DNA of 64,000 nucleotides from JBEKYD01 sp052148435 (GCA_052148435.1 JBKQIF010000115.1:62001-126000); one strand, 5' to 3'; positions 8,013 to 16,558 are shown, numbered from the stretch's first letter. The notes: a model not told the origin generated them from the letters alone. Program-made: numbers and translations.

Positions 8013-10241
8013 CTATTCCTTCGTGGGCTTGTAGTACTTCGAATAATATTTCCCGTAATACCCGTAGTAGTAGTATCTATCGCTCATGTCCTGACGCACC
8101 TCGTTCAGCGCGACCCCGATCACATTGGCTTTCAGGCGCTTGAGGCTGCTAAGGACGCTGCCGACGGCGTTTCGGTTCGTCTGGCCCGCCAGGGTGATCA
8201 CAACCACTCCATCGACGACGGCGGCCATCTGGAGCGGCTCGGCGAAACCCAGCAGGGGCGGGGAATCGACGATGACCAAATCGTAGTCCTTTTCGGCTTC
8301 GGTCAATATCTGTTTGATGAGGGTCCCCAGCCGATCGGCGGCGCGGCGGGACGCCGGACCCGCGGACAGGATGTCGAGATCCGGAAAAGCTTCCAATTTC
8401 TGTACAACGTCGCGCCAGTTGGCTTCTCCATACGCCACCGTGGAAACGCCGCGGTCGTTCGGCAATCCGAAGCGCCCGTGAATGCCGGGGCGGCGCAGAT
8501 CGGCATCGATCAGCAGAGTCTTGCGCCCTTGCAGGCTGTGCGCAATGGCAAGGTGTACCGAGCTGGTGGTCTTGCCTTCGCGCGGTGTGGCGGAGGTGAG
8601 TAACAGGCTGCGGGGGCGGTGCGCAAGGTCGGAAAGCAAGATCGAATCGCGCAGCGTCCGTATGGCTTCATCAAAAGCGTTCGCCTGGCTACTGCGCCTT
8701 CTCGACTGCACTAAAGCCTTGCTAGTGCCGTTGCTGGCCAGGGGCAACCGGCCACGCCACTGCTTCACCACGGGGAGTGAGCCCAAGACCTCGGTTTTCA
8801 GCCCTTTCTGAATCTGCTCGGGGTCGCGCACGGTGTTGTCCAGAACATCGGACAAGACGGCGGCTCCAACCGCCAACAGCGTCGAAAAGAGGAAGGCGAG
8901 GATGGCGTTCAGGCTGGTATCCGGGAAGACCGGCTTCACCGCGGGCCTGGCGGAATCGGAGAGGCGGATGGAGCTGTTCTGGAAGCTGGAGTTGATGCCG
9001 GCTTCCTTGATCTTGCGCGTTAACTCTTCGTAGAGGCCTTTGTCGCTTTCGGCTTCCTGCTTCAGGGCTTTGTACTCGAAGGAGCGGGCGTTGAGCCGAT
9101 CGAACTCGACCTTGGTGTCGGCAACGGCGGTCTTGAGCATGGCCTCGCGGTTGACGGCTTCCTGGTATTCGAGGCTGACCCGCTGCACTATGTTGGTCTT
9201 CAGCGCATCGAACTGGCGCTCCAGCTCGGTGAGCTGCGAAGAAGCCTTTTTGTATTCAGGGTGATTGGCGCCGTATTGAGTCATTATGACAGCGAATTTT
9301 TCGCGAGCCTCATCGACGCGATCCGCGAGCTTGCGGAGTTGATCGCCTTGCGTGGACGCCTGGGCGGCCTCCATGGAACCGGTCTTCACCGAGTTGAAGG
9401 CGGCCTCCCTCCGGACGCGGTCGGACTGGGCGTTGGTGAACTCGGTGTTGAGTTGGAGCAGGCGCGAGGAGAGGATGCTGGTCTTCTCTTCGGGGTCGAT
9501 GACGCTCAGGTCTTTTTCGAACTGCGCCAGCGCGGCGGAGGAGCGCTCCATCTGCGCCTTGAGCTCTTCCATCTGCTTTTCCATAAAGGCGGAGAGGCCG
9601 GCCGAGGCGCGGAAGCGGATGTCGTAAGTGTGCTGGATATAGCTGTCCGCTACGGAGTTGGCGACATTGGCGGCGAGGTCCGGGTCTGGTGAGCGGTAGC
9701 TGATGAGCAGCAGGTAGGTGTTGGGAGGGCGCACCACTCTTAGTTTCTTGAGAGTGACCGGGGCGTTCTGCAGGCGCGCGGTGGGTAGCTTGGGTTCCCC
9801 CGGTAGCGTGGTTTCGGCGATCGGGATCTTGTAGCGCAGGGCCACGGGGCGCAAGACGGAATCCGACTGGATGGTCTTGATCTGGGTAGCCAGGAACTGA
9901 TCGGCATCGCTGGGGGCCATACGCGAGGCATCCTGGCCGATTACCGCCGGGGGGGCTTGGCGGTCGATGTCGATTGTGGCGGTGGACTCATAAATTGGAG
10001 TGAGACGCGAAGAAACCACCACGGTAGAGGCGACGCAGACCACGATAAAGGCTAATATCCTCCACTTGTGGTGGCGGAGGATCCAAAGGTAGTGAGACAG
10101 GGGGACGCTTGCCTCTTCGGGTTCGGGCTCGGCATAGGAGTAGGAGGGGTAGACCGCAATCCGCTCGGGGATTAGTGGAACGCTGTTGTTCCCATTCGTT
10201 TCCGGAGCGGGGAGGGCGCGGAGTTCTTTCTGGTCTGGCAT
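8013..10241 (-). CDS. Wzc-type polysaccharide co-polymerase with BY-kinase domain
   Basis: This 742-residue chain-length regulator and bacterial tyrosine autokinase works with the Wza exporter. Residues 45-180 form the Wzz domain with TM1 at about 62-80. A coiled coil of 200-420 lies in the periplasm, and TM2 is at 445-465. The cytoplasmic kinase has Walker A TPREGKTT (552-559, Lys557), Walker A' LLIDADLRRP (576-585) and Walker B DLVIVDSPP (654-662). The tail ends in a cluster of ten tyrosines (about 723-738), the expected autophosphorylation site. Length and order match single-chain proteobacterial Wzc. It starts 23 bases after the exporter gene, which fits co-expression. Confidence 0.95.
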   Translation of the reverse strand: MPDQKELRALPAPETNGNNSVPLIPERIAVYPSYSYAEPEPEEASVPLSHYLWILRHHKWRILAFIVVCVASTVVVSSRLTPIYESTATIDIDRQAPPAVIGQDASRMAPSDADQFLATQIKTIQSDSVLRPVALRYKIPIAETTLPGEPKLPTARLQNAPVTLKKLRVVRPPNTYLLLISYRSPDPDLAANVANSVADSYIQHTYDIRFRASAGLSAFMEKQMEELKAQMERSSAALAQFEKDLSVIDPEEKTSILSSRLLQLNTEFTNAQSDRVRREAAFNSVKTGSMEAAQASTQGDQLRKLADRVDEAREKFAVIMTQYGANHPEYKKASSQLTELERQFDALKTNIVQRVSLEYQEAVNREAMLKTAVADTKVEFDRLNARSFEYKALKQEAESDKGLYEELTRKIKEAGINSSFQNSSIRLSDSARPAVKPVFPDTSLNAILAFLFSTLLAVGAAVLSDVLDNTVRDPEQIQKGLKTEVLGSLPVVKQWRGRLPLASNGTSKALVQSRRRSSQANAFDEAIRTLRDSILLSDLAHRPRSLLLTSATPREGKTTSSVHLAIAHSLQGRKTLLIDADLRRPGIHGRFGLPNDRGVSTVAYGEANWRDVVQKLEAFPDLDILSAGPASRRAADRLGTLIKQILTEAEKDYDLVIVDSPPLLGFAEPLQMAAVVDGVVVITLAGQTNRNAVGSVLSSLKRLKANVIGVALNEVRQDMSDRYYYYGYYGKYYSKYYKPTKE

Positions 10242-10264
10242 TGTGATCGTCGATTTGGTTGCGG

Positions 10265-11245
10265 TTACCTGCCATATATCAGCGCGGTAGCACCGGCGGT
10301 GCTGCCGAACAGCAGAATCTTTTCGAGCGCGGCGATTCCCAGGCGCTTACCCTTGTTATCGGGAATATAGAGGAGGTCATCGCCTTCCAGGGGGACGTCG
10401 GGGGCCTTGCGGCTCATGATCTTGTCGAGCGGGACGGTGATCTCGTTCTTGGCGCCGCTGGCTTCCCGGCGGTAGATGAAGGCCTCTTTACTGGCGAATT
10501 GCGTGAGTCCTTCGGCAAGCGCGATCATTTGCAGGACGGTGGTAGCGGCGCCATCCTGCACGGGAAAGGCGCCGGGCTTTTTCACGTTGCCGAGTAGATA
10601 GATCTTGCTGACTTCGGGAACCCGGACTTCTTCGCCGCCGGTAAGTTGCAGGTTGAGCGAAGCGTCGGCATTATCGATCAGGCCGCGGACGGGGATTCGG
10701 CGGGTGAGCGTGACGGGTTCGCCGCCGGGGCCGGGCTGGGTCTGACTGACGAGGATTTCGCGGCCCGCGTCATCACGGAGACCCTGGGCGCGGGCCACGG
10801 CTTCGAGAAGACTAGTGGGGCCTTCGGCCTGGAAGACGAGGGGCAACTTGACGGCGCCGGAAACGCTGATGGGACGGCTATGATACTCGGCGATAGTGAC
10901 CGTGACGAAAGGATCGACCAGGATCTGCTCCTGGGAGAGAGCTTTGGCGATGGCGGCCTCCAGGTCGGCGGGGTAAAGGCCGCTGGCTTTGACGCGTTGC
11001 CGGAGCATGGGGATGCGGATGAAGCCGTCGGCGCCGACGCGAATGGTGCGGCTGAGCTCAGGCGCATCGTAGACGGCGACCGCCAGCAGGTCGTTGGGGC
11101 CGACTGCCTGGGCAGGCAGGTTAGCGCCGAGTTCGGGAACCTGCTGGGCGCGGGGGGCGCGCTCCTGGCCAGGAAGTACCGGCAAGAGTACCACCGCCGG
11201 CAAGAACACGAGTACACGAAATGTTTCTACGAAGAAGAAACGCAT
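10265..11245 (-). CDS. Wza/OPX-type polysaccharide export protein
   Basis: The 326-residue outer-membrane polysaccharide exporter has an N-terminal signal peptide (VLVFLPAVVLLPVLPGQ). The Poly_export domain is near residues 47-122 (VGPNDLLAVAVYDAPELSRTIRVGADGFIRIP). Two SLBB domains follow, near 125-205 (ISVSGAVKLP) and 212-290 (IYLLGNVKKPGAF). The C-terminus has a short hydrophobic helix that could be the membrane-spanning element. There is no lipobox cysteine at the predicted cleavage site, so it may be a soluble-signal rather than lipoprotein type. It is followed directly by the Wzc-like gene, its usual partner in the trans-envelope export complex. Confidence 0.92.
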   Translation of the reverse strand: MRFFFVETFRVLVFLPAVVLLPVLPGQERAPRAQQVPELGANLPAQAVGPNDLLAVAVYDAPELSRTIRVGADGFIRIPMLRQRVKASGLYPADLEAAIAKALSQEQILVDPFVTVTIAEYHSRPISVSGAVKLPLVFQAEGPTSLLEAVARAQGLRDDAGREILVSQTQPGPGGEPVTLTRRIPVRGLIDNADASLNLQLTGGEEVRVPEVSKIYLLGNVKKPGAFPVQDGAATTVLQMIALAEGLTQFASKEAFIYRREASGAKNEITVPLDKIMSRKAPDVPLEGDDLLYIPDNKGKRLGIAALEKILLFGSTAGATALIYGR

Positions 11246-11254
11246 TACGGCACC

Positions 11255-11533
11255 TCAGTCGTCAGAGCTCATAGAAACGCTCTTCCGACTCACAAACGCG
11301 TCCATCAGGCGCGCCATATTCTGTTCAAGGACTGACAAACGGTCGCCATATGCCAGCAATTCGTCATGAAAAGAGTTGTCATCGACGGGCCGGGAATTGA
11401 ATGTACCTAGCATCACGGAACGCGCAAACTCGGAAAGACACCGAGCTCCATGGTTGCCCGAGGCGGCCTTGAGACGTTGAAACTCCTCGTCTGTGACGCG
11501 GAAGTTCACGAGACGGCTGCGAACATTATTCAT
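11255..11533 (-). CDS. Small ribbon-helix-helix-like protein
   Basis: This 92-residue protein starts MNNVRSRLVNFRVTDEEFQRL and continues KAASGNHGARCLSEFARSVML. The pattern is a basic beta strand with two amphipathic helices, resembling ribbon-helix-helix or MobC-like DNA-binding domains. The second half (DELLAYGDRLSVLEQNMARLMDAF) looks like a short coiled coil. A longer frame upstream exists, but its first 54 residues are low-quality and lie in the leader. Its stop is ten bases before the exporter gene. A regulator of the operon is the natural guess. No target site was identified. Confidence 0.65.
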   Translation of the reverse strand: MNNVRSRLVNFRVTDEEFQRLKAASGNHGARCLSEFARSVMLGTFNSRPVDDNSFHDELLAYGDRLSVLEQNMARLMDAFVSRKSVSMSSDD

Positions 11534-11943
11534 AATACTGGGTTTATGATGGCGCTGGCCCTTTGCGGGGCGCCGGCCGGTTAATAACAACTGGAGGCAA
11601 ACCTTCGGTAGCGTGACTCCCAACATGAGGGCCCAACACTGCGGACAAGACTTACGAACACCGAGTCCCAAGTCCGTAAGCCGGAACTGCGACAATCCTA
11701 ATCGGTATTTACGATAATACTTACTTACTTACTTAAACTTCTGAAATATAATCGTAATGCGAAAGCGATACAAATCTCAGATATTTTTGGGGCAACGGGG
11801 AGATCAACGAGGTTCTGAATGGCTGCGTCGGCCTTGTGATAGGCCGTTTCGATCTTGCTGTACTCCAGCCGCGTTCGGTGATCCCGGGGCTCAGGCGATC
11901 CGTGGCGGCCGGCTCGGCTATGCGGGGCGTCCGAATGCTGCCG
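11534..11943. other. 410-base leader between antiterminator and first structural gene
   Basis: I see no credible gene here on either strand: the minus-strand frame at 11733-12014 is Arg/Ser/Thr-rich and overlaps the antiterminator gene out of phase. The part near 11690-11800 is markedly AT-richer than its neighbours and contains a four-copy ACTT tract. A long untranslated leader after a NusG/UpxY paralogue is a known place for antitermination signals. An additional promoter for the structural genes is equally possible. Confidence 0.5.
11719..11734. repeat. Tetranucleotide microsatellite (ACTT)x4
   Basis: Four perfect tandem ACTT units (GTAA-type on the minus strand) lie in the AT-rich part of the leader. 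Such tracts can vary in copy number by slipped-strand mispairing and change promoter spacing. Four copies is short, so the observation is recorded without a functional claim. Confidence 0.7.
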
Positions 11944-12483
11944 TTAGCGGATATGCAACTCGCATCGCCCCACACCGCCGTCGTCGGTGACGGCCTCCAC
12001 GTGACTACGGTCAATTTCTACTGACACCGCGCGGTTCAACAATTGTACGTTCACGACGACGCGGTACCCGGTCTTCTCCCCCACCAGGATTCCTTCCAGG
12101 CCGTCCATAGCGCTTCCGGAAAGCCGGACTGGCTGTCCGATCTTCAACAAAGGCCAAGGCGTGACCGGCAGACCGGACGCGATCATGCACTGGATGGCCT
12201 CAATCTCGCGGGGTTCGACGGGACACGGTTGGCCGCCGAAACTGACGATGGAAGTAACACCGGAGAGGCTCAGCGCAGCTACTCGCTCGGCGAGCCGGAA
12301 GCGCGCAAAGGCATAACGGGGAAACAGGGGCACTTCGACAGTCCGGATGCGATCCGACCAGCGATGCCGCTCGCGATAAAAAGGCACGTAGCCCTCGATG
12401 CCCTTAGCCTGCAACTGTGCGGCAACTGCTTTCTCGTGTTGCGCCTTCAATGTCAGTGCAAACCAATCAGGTTTATCTGGCAC
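11944..12483 (-). CDS. NusG/RfaH-like transcription antiterminator (UpxY-type)
   Basis: This 179-residue NusG paralogue opens with WFALTLKAQHEKAVAAQL, the NGN-domain signature, followed by EGYVPFYRERHRWSDR, PLFPRYAFARF and GVTSIVSFGG. The C-terminal part (KIGQPVRLSGSAMDGLEGILVGEK) is the KOW domain. Specialised NusG paralogues at the head of capsule or EPS operons (RfaH, UpxY, LoaP) bind RNA polymerase and prevent early termination in long operons. This copy is the first gene of the leftward EPS unit, which fits. The start is GTG, with GAAGGGCAGGG just upstream. Housekeeping NusG is unlikely because no secE/rplK neighbours are present. Confidence 0.88.
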   Translation of the reverse strand: MPDKPDWFALTLKAQHEKAVAAQLQAKGIEGYVPFYRERHRWSDRIRTVEVPLFPRYAFARFRLAERVAALSLSGVTSIVSFGGQPCPVEPREIEAIQCMIASGLPVTPWPLLKIGQPVRLSGSAMDGLEGILVGEKTGYRVVVNVQLLNRAVSVEIDRSHVEAVTDDGGVGRCELHIR

Positions 12484-12932
12484 GCCCTGCCCTTCAAGGA
12501 AATTATACCCCAGGGCGCGCCGGTCTTGAACTTTCGGTCTGCTTGCATTACAACCCGCTTCTCAGGAGAGGAATCGCCGGTAGCGGGCGGATTTTCATAA
12601 TTGCCGCCCGGTAACGGCTGCTGTTGGCGCTCTGTCATCGGGATGCGGCAGTCGGACCTTTCCAAATGCGCCACCACGGCGGCGATCCGCGGATGACTTG
12701 TTTGCCAGCCGGCACGCGTTCGCCGCGCGGGCCGGCGCTAAAGCAAAGTGTAATACCCTTTTATCTAAGACATTGCAATTTCGGTAGCCGTTGCGACATC
12801 GAAACTTGCGGGGACGAACCTGCCATCCGCTTCCGGCAAATGCGCAGGCAGGTATGATGGCGACCCCGACACTGTGCCAACAACTCATACGAGAAGTCCG
12901 TGAAATGAGTTAGAATTACGACTGTCAAACCT
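12484..12932. other. 449-base divergent intergenic region
   Basis: This spacer separates the leftward EPS operon from the rightward zinc-ribbon gene. It holds a candidate promoter for the operon (12502-12530). A 74-codon minus frame overlaps it and the antiterminator start, but has no family features and is not called. I see no tRNA, repeat or terminator structure that I can defend. Confidence 0.5.
12502..12530 (-). promoter_or_regulatory. Candidate sigma-70 promoter of the EPS operon
   Basis: On the minus strand a perfect TATAAT (12507-12502) lies 17 bases downstream of TTCAAG (12530-12525). Transcription would begin near 12495, leaving a very short leader before the GTG of the antiterminator at 12483. 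The -10 match is perfect; the -35 is weak. Confidence 0.4.
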
Positions 12933-13253
12933 GTGTTGTGTCCAAAGTGTAAGCTCGATCGCGCCCACCGCTCGCATCGGCGCGGGTTGGTGGAACATGC
13001 TGCCAGCATCCTCGCTTTTTGCCCTTACCGCTGCGTGACGTGCAATCGACGTTTCCTGCGCTTCCGCTACGCCGGACAGTCCCAGCCGGCCGGAGGCAGT
13101 ACGGCCACGGAAGCGGAGATTAAGGCGACCCGCGCTGCATTTCGGTGGAGACGAAAACGCCTGGAACTGGTGCTCTACGCCATCGCCATCGTGCTTTTTC
13201 TCGTCTTCCTCTATTTCATTAGCGGCGAACGCCCCCCTTCCGGCGGGGAGTGA
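12933..13253 (+). CDS. Small zinc-ribbon membrane protein
   Basis: This 106-residue protein has two Cys pairs: CPKC at residues 3-6, and CPYRCVTC near 30-37. Together they can form a zinc ribbon. A stretch rich in Arg/His (RAHRSHRRG) lies between. Near residues 78-96 there is one strong membrane helix (LVLYAIAIVLFLVFLYFI). The start is GTG at 12933; TTG at 12936 is an alternative. It is tail-to-tail with the TPR gene on the other strand, with 43 bases of overlap. Similar Cys-rich single-helix proteins occur in Acidobacteriota genomes, but their role is not known to me. Confidence 0.65.
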   Translation: MLCPKCKLDRAHRSHRRGLVEHAASILAFCPYRCVTCNRRFLRFRYAGQSQPAGGSTATEAEIKATRAAFRWRRKRLELVLYAIAIVLFLVFLYFISGERPPSGGE

Positions 13254-14467
13254 CCTACCGGGGCCAAGCTCACCCCCCGCAGGACGACGTATCCTTCTAT
13301 CCGCGTCGTTCCCGAAGCCCGCTGGTACACCAGCGCCAGGCACACCAGGCGGCAACCCGCCGGCGTCGCAAACGTCAGTTCGCCTTCTCCTTCGTCTTCC
13401 GAGGACATACTCCGCGCCACGCTTAGCGTCCTGCGCCCGCTCGTGTCCGTGACTCGCCAGCTCAGACCCGTACCGGGCGCGATACCCGAGGTCCGATACC
13501 TCCACTTCAGTCCATAGTTGGTTCCTGCTCGCACCGGAACCAATTGCGCGAGCGGCTCACAACTCTCCGCTTGGGTTCCCGAAAAGGTGAGGCGCAATCC
13601 GGCATCGCTTTCCTCGCGGGCGACGGTAATGCCCTCCCCGCCCGGTAAGCGCCAGTCAAATCCGTGTGACGTAGGCGACGTGCCGAAATTGCCGTTGGTC
13701 AGCAGCGACTGCATCGCCGGATTCACCCTGCCAAACGGGATTCTGCGGGTCTCCGCCAGACTATTCCAGATCTCGATGCCGTCAGCCACCCGGTTCGTGT
13801 CGAGCAGACGGTCGCATACCGTCAGCAAAAGCGGTATATCCGATTCCCGATGTCCCTCGAGTACCTTCCGGCTGCACTGGCCGACCAGGTCCATGCGGCC
13901 TTGATCCACCAGATAAGAAAGATAGCTCGCGCGCATGTCCGGTTTCCGGATTTCAAGGCGATCGATCAGCTTCCCGTCTTCCTCCACATTTCCGCACAAC
14001 CGGAAGATCGGCAACGGATCGCCATACCCCATTGCCGCGGCCGCTTTTGCCCAAAACCAGAACCGGGCTGTATCATTGTGGCGAAAGTAATGGTTCGCAA
14101 GCGTCCATCTGGGAAGATACTCTTTGTCCTCTTCGGCGGCACGAAGCAGGCTCCGTTCGGCGCGGGAGCCCTCGCCATTTGCTTCATACTGCAGGCCTAG
14201 TTCGATCCAGGAACGGGCATCCGCGGGATTTAAGGCCACCGCCCGCTGCAGCATGGCGGTGGCTCTTACCGGGTCATCCTCGGATAACAGAGCTGCCAGC
14301 CGAACATAATAAGCCGCCTGATCGCCCGTCAGCACCAGGGCCTTCTGCAGCCCCACCAGGGTCTCCTGCCTGGCCCAGTAGTCGGCCCATGCCAGGCGCA
14401 AAGACCAGCTTGCGGCCACCGCGAATCCTGCCAGCACGATTCCCGCCACCACGAATCGGGACTTCAC
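13211..14467 (-). CDS. Membrane-anchored TPR protein with carbohydrate-binding-like C-domain
   Basis: About 418 residues. The N-terminus carries one hydrophobic helix (FVVAGIVLAGFAVAASWSL) with the rest probably periplasmic. Residues 30-200 hold TPR-like helices (YYVRLAALLSEDDPVRATAMLQRAVALNPADARSWIELGLQYE). The last 150 residues (from LLTNGNFGTSPTSHGFDWRLPGGEG) look like a beta-sandwich of the galactose-binding/CBM kind. The GTG start at 14467 overlaps the stop of the J-domain gene (GTGA), a clear coupling signal. A longer frame upstream is a shadow of that gene. The layout resembles TPR-CBM proteins near Acidobacteriota polysaccharide polymerases, so a role in envelope glycan assembly is inferred. 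Confidence 0.8.
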   Translation of the reverse strand: MKSRFVVAGIVLAGFAVAASWSLRLAWADYWARQETLVGLQKALVLTGDQAAYYVRLAALLSEDDPVRATAMLQRAVALNPADARSWIELGLQYEANGEGSRAERSLLRAAEEDKEYLPRWTLANHYFRHNDTARFWFWAKAAAAMGYGDPLPIFRLCGNVEEDGKLIDRLEIRKPDMRASYLSYLVDQGRMDLVGQCSRKVLEGHRESDIPLLLTVCDRLLDTNRVADGIEIWNSLAETRRIPFGRVNPAMQSLLTNGNFGTSPTSHGFDWRLPGGEGITVAREESDAGLRLTFSGTQAESCEPLAQLVPVRAGTNYGLKWRYRTSGIAPGTGLSWRVTDTSGRRTLSVARSMSSEDEGEGELTFATPAGCRLVCLALVYQRASGTTRIEGYVVLRGVSLAPVGHSPPEGGRSPLMK

Positions 14468-15543
14468 CAATGCCTCTGTTGCCGGATCAGCACCGCCGTG
14501 CCGGACACCAAAGCCGCTCGCGGGCCAAACGCCGTGGTCCACCAGGTTACGGTCAACTGATTCGGAGAGAGCAGGGTCAGATCCACTTCCCCCCTCGCGC
14601 CATCGTCGGAAGCCCACGAGAGGTGGGCCGATTTTCCATCCGGCGATTTGCCTTGAACGCGAAACGCCACCTCGGAAGAGATCGCTTGGTTGGGAACCTC
14701 ATACTTGGCCCGATAGTTGCCCTTCAGGTTATTGTCCTCCTCCTGCAGCAGGAACTCCACGTAGGTCGCCGCGTAAAGGTTCGAATCTGCCTTTTCAGTG
14801 GCATTGCGAGAGTAGAACCAGTTGCCCGCCAGCGAAGACTCACTTGCACTTGAATCCGGGCTTGCGGATTCCGGACCTGCGGCCTCGACCGTGGCGGGCA
14901 CGCGTTCCGGCGCGCTATTCGGGTTGGACGGCACAATGTCGTGTTCCCGTCTAAGGCCGGCAGGCTTTGGTTCAAACGTCGCCCCGATCGTTTCCGGATC
15001 GCGCTTCGTGGCTTCGACGACCGCTCCGGCCGATACCTCTCTCGGGTAGACTGCGCGCGGCGCGTGCGCGGGGAGGGCGCGCTTCGGCGATGACGGGCCT
15101 CTAGGTTCAGACTCATCCTGGAAGGCCGGCTTGCGATCGGGTACGGCCACCAGCAGTTCCGGACTTCCCTGCATCTCGCACCAGAGGCCTACACCAAGCA
15201 TCAGCGAGCCGATCAGAATCCCGAACCAATGCCGCAGACCGAACTGCACCAGCCCGGAATCGTACTCCAGCCGAACTCCCTGCTTCATCCGCGCTGGCGG
15301 CGCCCAAACCGCGGCACCGTCTGTTGCGCCCAGGAGGCTCTCATCGTACTCGCGCCGTTTCTGGGGGTCGGCCAGGATCGCCAGGACCTCGTTCAGCCGC
15401 TTCATCTGGCACTCGGCCAGTGCCTTCAGCCGATCGTCTAGATGCCCATCCGGGTGCAGCAGGCGTGCCAGCACTTTGAAAGCCTGACGGATCTCATCGA
15501 TCGACGCATCGTGCCGGATGCCGAGTTCCTCGTAATAAGTCAT
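14464..15543 (-). CDS. Membrane-anchored J-domain protein
   Basis: The protein starts MTYYEELGIRHDASIDEIRQ, and a canonical J-domain follows with HPD (LLHPDGHLDDR) and the tail LADPQKRREYDESLLG. J-domains recruit Hsp70 and stimulate its ATPase. After residue 85 come one membrane helix (HWFGILIGSLMLGVGLWCEM), a Pro/Glu-rich linker of about 110 residues, and a C-terminal beta-rich domain (AATYVEFLLQEEDNNLKGNYRAKY). The topology places J-domain and C-domain on opposite sides of the membrane. A further in-frame ATG at 15585 would add 14 Cys-containing residues. I prefer 15543 because it aligns with the normal J-domain start. It is coupled to the TPR gene downstream. Confidence 0.85.
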   Translation of the reverse strand: MTYYEELGIRHDASIDEIRQAFKVLARLLHPDGHLDDRLKALAECQMKRLNEVLAILADPQKRREYDESLLGATDGAAVWAPPARMKQGVRLEYDSGLVQFGLRHWFGILIGSLMLGVGLWCEMQGSPELLVAVPDRKPAFQDESEPRGPSSPKRALPAHAPRAVYPREVSAGAVVEATKRDPETIGATFEPKPAGLRREHDIVPSNPNSAPERVPATVEAAGPESASPDSSASESSLAGNWFYSRNATEKADSNLYAATYVEFLLQEEDNNLKGNYRAKYEVPNQAISSEVAFRVQGKSPDGKSAHLSWASDDGARGEVDLTLLSPNQLTVTWWTTAFGPRAALVSGTAVLIRQQRHW

Positions 15544-15585
15544 GCAGTTAGAAAATGTCTTGCACGTAACACATTCGTAAGACAT

Positions 15586-15607
15586 TACAAGATATTAAAA
15601 TCTTGTA
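15586..15607. promoter_or_regulatory. Inverted repeat in divergent promoter region (possible operator)
   Basis: A perfect 8-bp inverted repeat (TACAAGAT / ATCTTGTA) with a six-base spacer lies between the divergent J-domain and FecR-like genes. It overlaps the -35 region of the candidate rightward promoter, so a bound dimeric regulator would affect transcription of at least that gene. Confidence 0.4.
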
Positions 15608-15631
15608 TTTTGTTTCTATCCGCTGTATATT
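15603..15631 (+). promoter_or_regulatory. Candidate sigma-70 promoter of the FecR-like gene
   Basis: TTGTAT (15603-15608) and TATATT (15626-15631) are separated by exactly 17 bases. The -10 matches consensus at five of six positions. Transcription would begin just before the AAGGAG at 15639-15644. Confidence 0.4.
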
Positions 15632-15651
15632 CTAAGTCAAGGAGTGCGCAA

Positions 15652-16521
15652 TTGGAACACCAAATGTTGAAGACTATGATTTCCCTCATTTCAGTGGTCT
15701 GCTTGTCCGAAGTAGCGGCTGCTCCCCCATCGGCAATTGGAGTTATCAAATCTACGGGAGAGTTCCGCGTTGACGGTTCCACGATTCGTGGCAACAGTAC
15801 CGTGTTCGACGGCAGTGTCATCGAGACAACGGCGGCGCGCTCGGAAGTCCAACTGACCGGCCTCCAGATTACTCTTTCGCCGGATTCGCGAATTAGAGTA
15901 TATCGCGATCATACCGTGCTCGAGCACGGGTCCGGCTTGTTGAAGGATGTCGAGAAGCAAGTAGTCGAAGCCGAAACCCTGCGCATCGCGCCTGCAACTA
16001 AGGCTTCCATCGTGCAGGTTGAAATCGGCCCTTCAGGCGTGGAGCTTGTCGCGCGCGTCGGCTCGGCCGAAGTGCGCAACGCGTCCGGCGTCCTGGTTGC
16101 CAGTCTGCATACCGGGGTGGCGCTTGCTCTGGATCCTCAGGCCGGCGCTTCTGCCGCCGTCAAGATGACCGGCGTTGTGGTGTTTAAGAACGGGAAGTAT
16201 TTCTTGACCGATGTTACCTCCAACGTCACCGTCGAATTGGAAGGTCCGGACGTCGCGAAGTTCGCAGGCAAGATGGTTGAGATTGCCGGTTCAGTCATTC
16301 CCAGCGCCACTCCAGCGGCGCCCGCTTCCGAGCTTGTGAGCGTCGCTAACATCCGGGCGAAAGCCGCCGCCGCGGGAACTGGCGGCGTTACGGCCGCTGC
16401 CGGGGGCCTCTCCAAGGGGGCTACGATCGCGATTGTTGGCGGTGTGGGCGTGGGCGGCACCGTAATCGGACTGGAGGCCGCCGGAACATTCAGCGGCGGC
16501 ACGTCCGTGAGCCGCCAGTAG
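15652..16521 (+). CDS. Exported FecR-like domain protein
   Basis: About 289 residues. After a signal peptide (MLKTMISLISVVCLSEVAAA), residues 25-150 match the FecR-like pattern: GVIKSTGEFRVDG, then STVFDGSVIETTAARSEVQL, then SPDSRIRVYRDHTVLEHGSG. In this family the domain is a periplasmic beta fold; classic FecR signals to sigma factors, but stand-alone copies are common in Acidobacteriota. The end is Ala/Gly-rich with a weak hydrophobic helix (TIAIVGGVGVGGTVIG). AAGGAG at 15639 supports a TTG start at 15652; the ATG at 15664 is the alternative. It is read toward the Wzy-like gene 37 bases downstream, so the two may be co-transcribed. Confidence 0.75.
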   Translation: MEHQMLKTMISLISVVCLSEVAAAPPSAIGVIKSTGEFRVDGSTIRGNSTVFDGSVIETTAARSEVQLTGLQITLSPDSRIRVYRDHTVLEHGSGLLKDVEKQVVEAETLRIAPATKASIVQVEIGPSGVELVARVGSAEVRNASGVLVASLHTGVALALDPQAGASAAVKMTGVVVFKNGKYFLTDVTSNVTVELEGPDVAKFAGKMVEIAGSVIPSATPAAPASELVSVANIRAKAAAAGTGGVTAAAGGLSKGATIAIVGGVGVGGTVIGLEAAGTFSGGTSVSRQ

Positions 16522-16558
16522 GCCCGGCTTCGGGAGTCAAGGCTACTCTATCGGTTCG

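Noticed and set aside
11612..11625. TTCGGTAGCGTGAC resembles the ops site for RfaH
   Set aside because: It is on the plus strand while the EPS operon is read on the minus strand; a similar CGGTAGCGT occurs at 21032 without relevance.
12453..12677. 74-codon minus frame before the antiterminator
   Set aside because: Overlaps the antiterminator start and the candidate promoter; no ribosome-binding site or family pattern.
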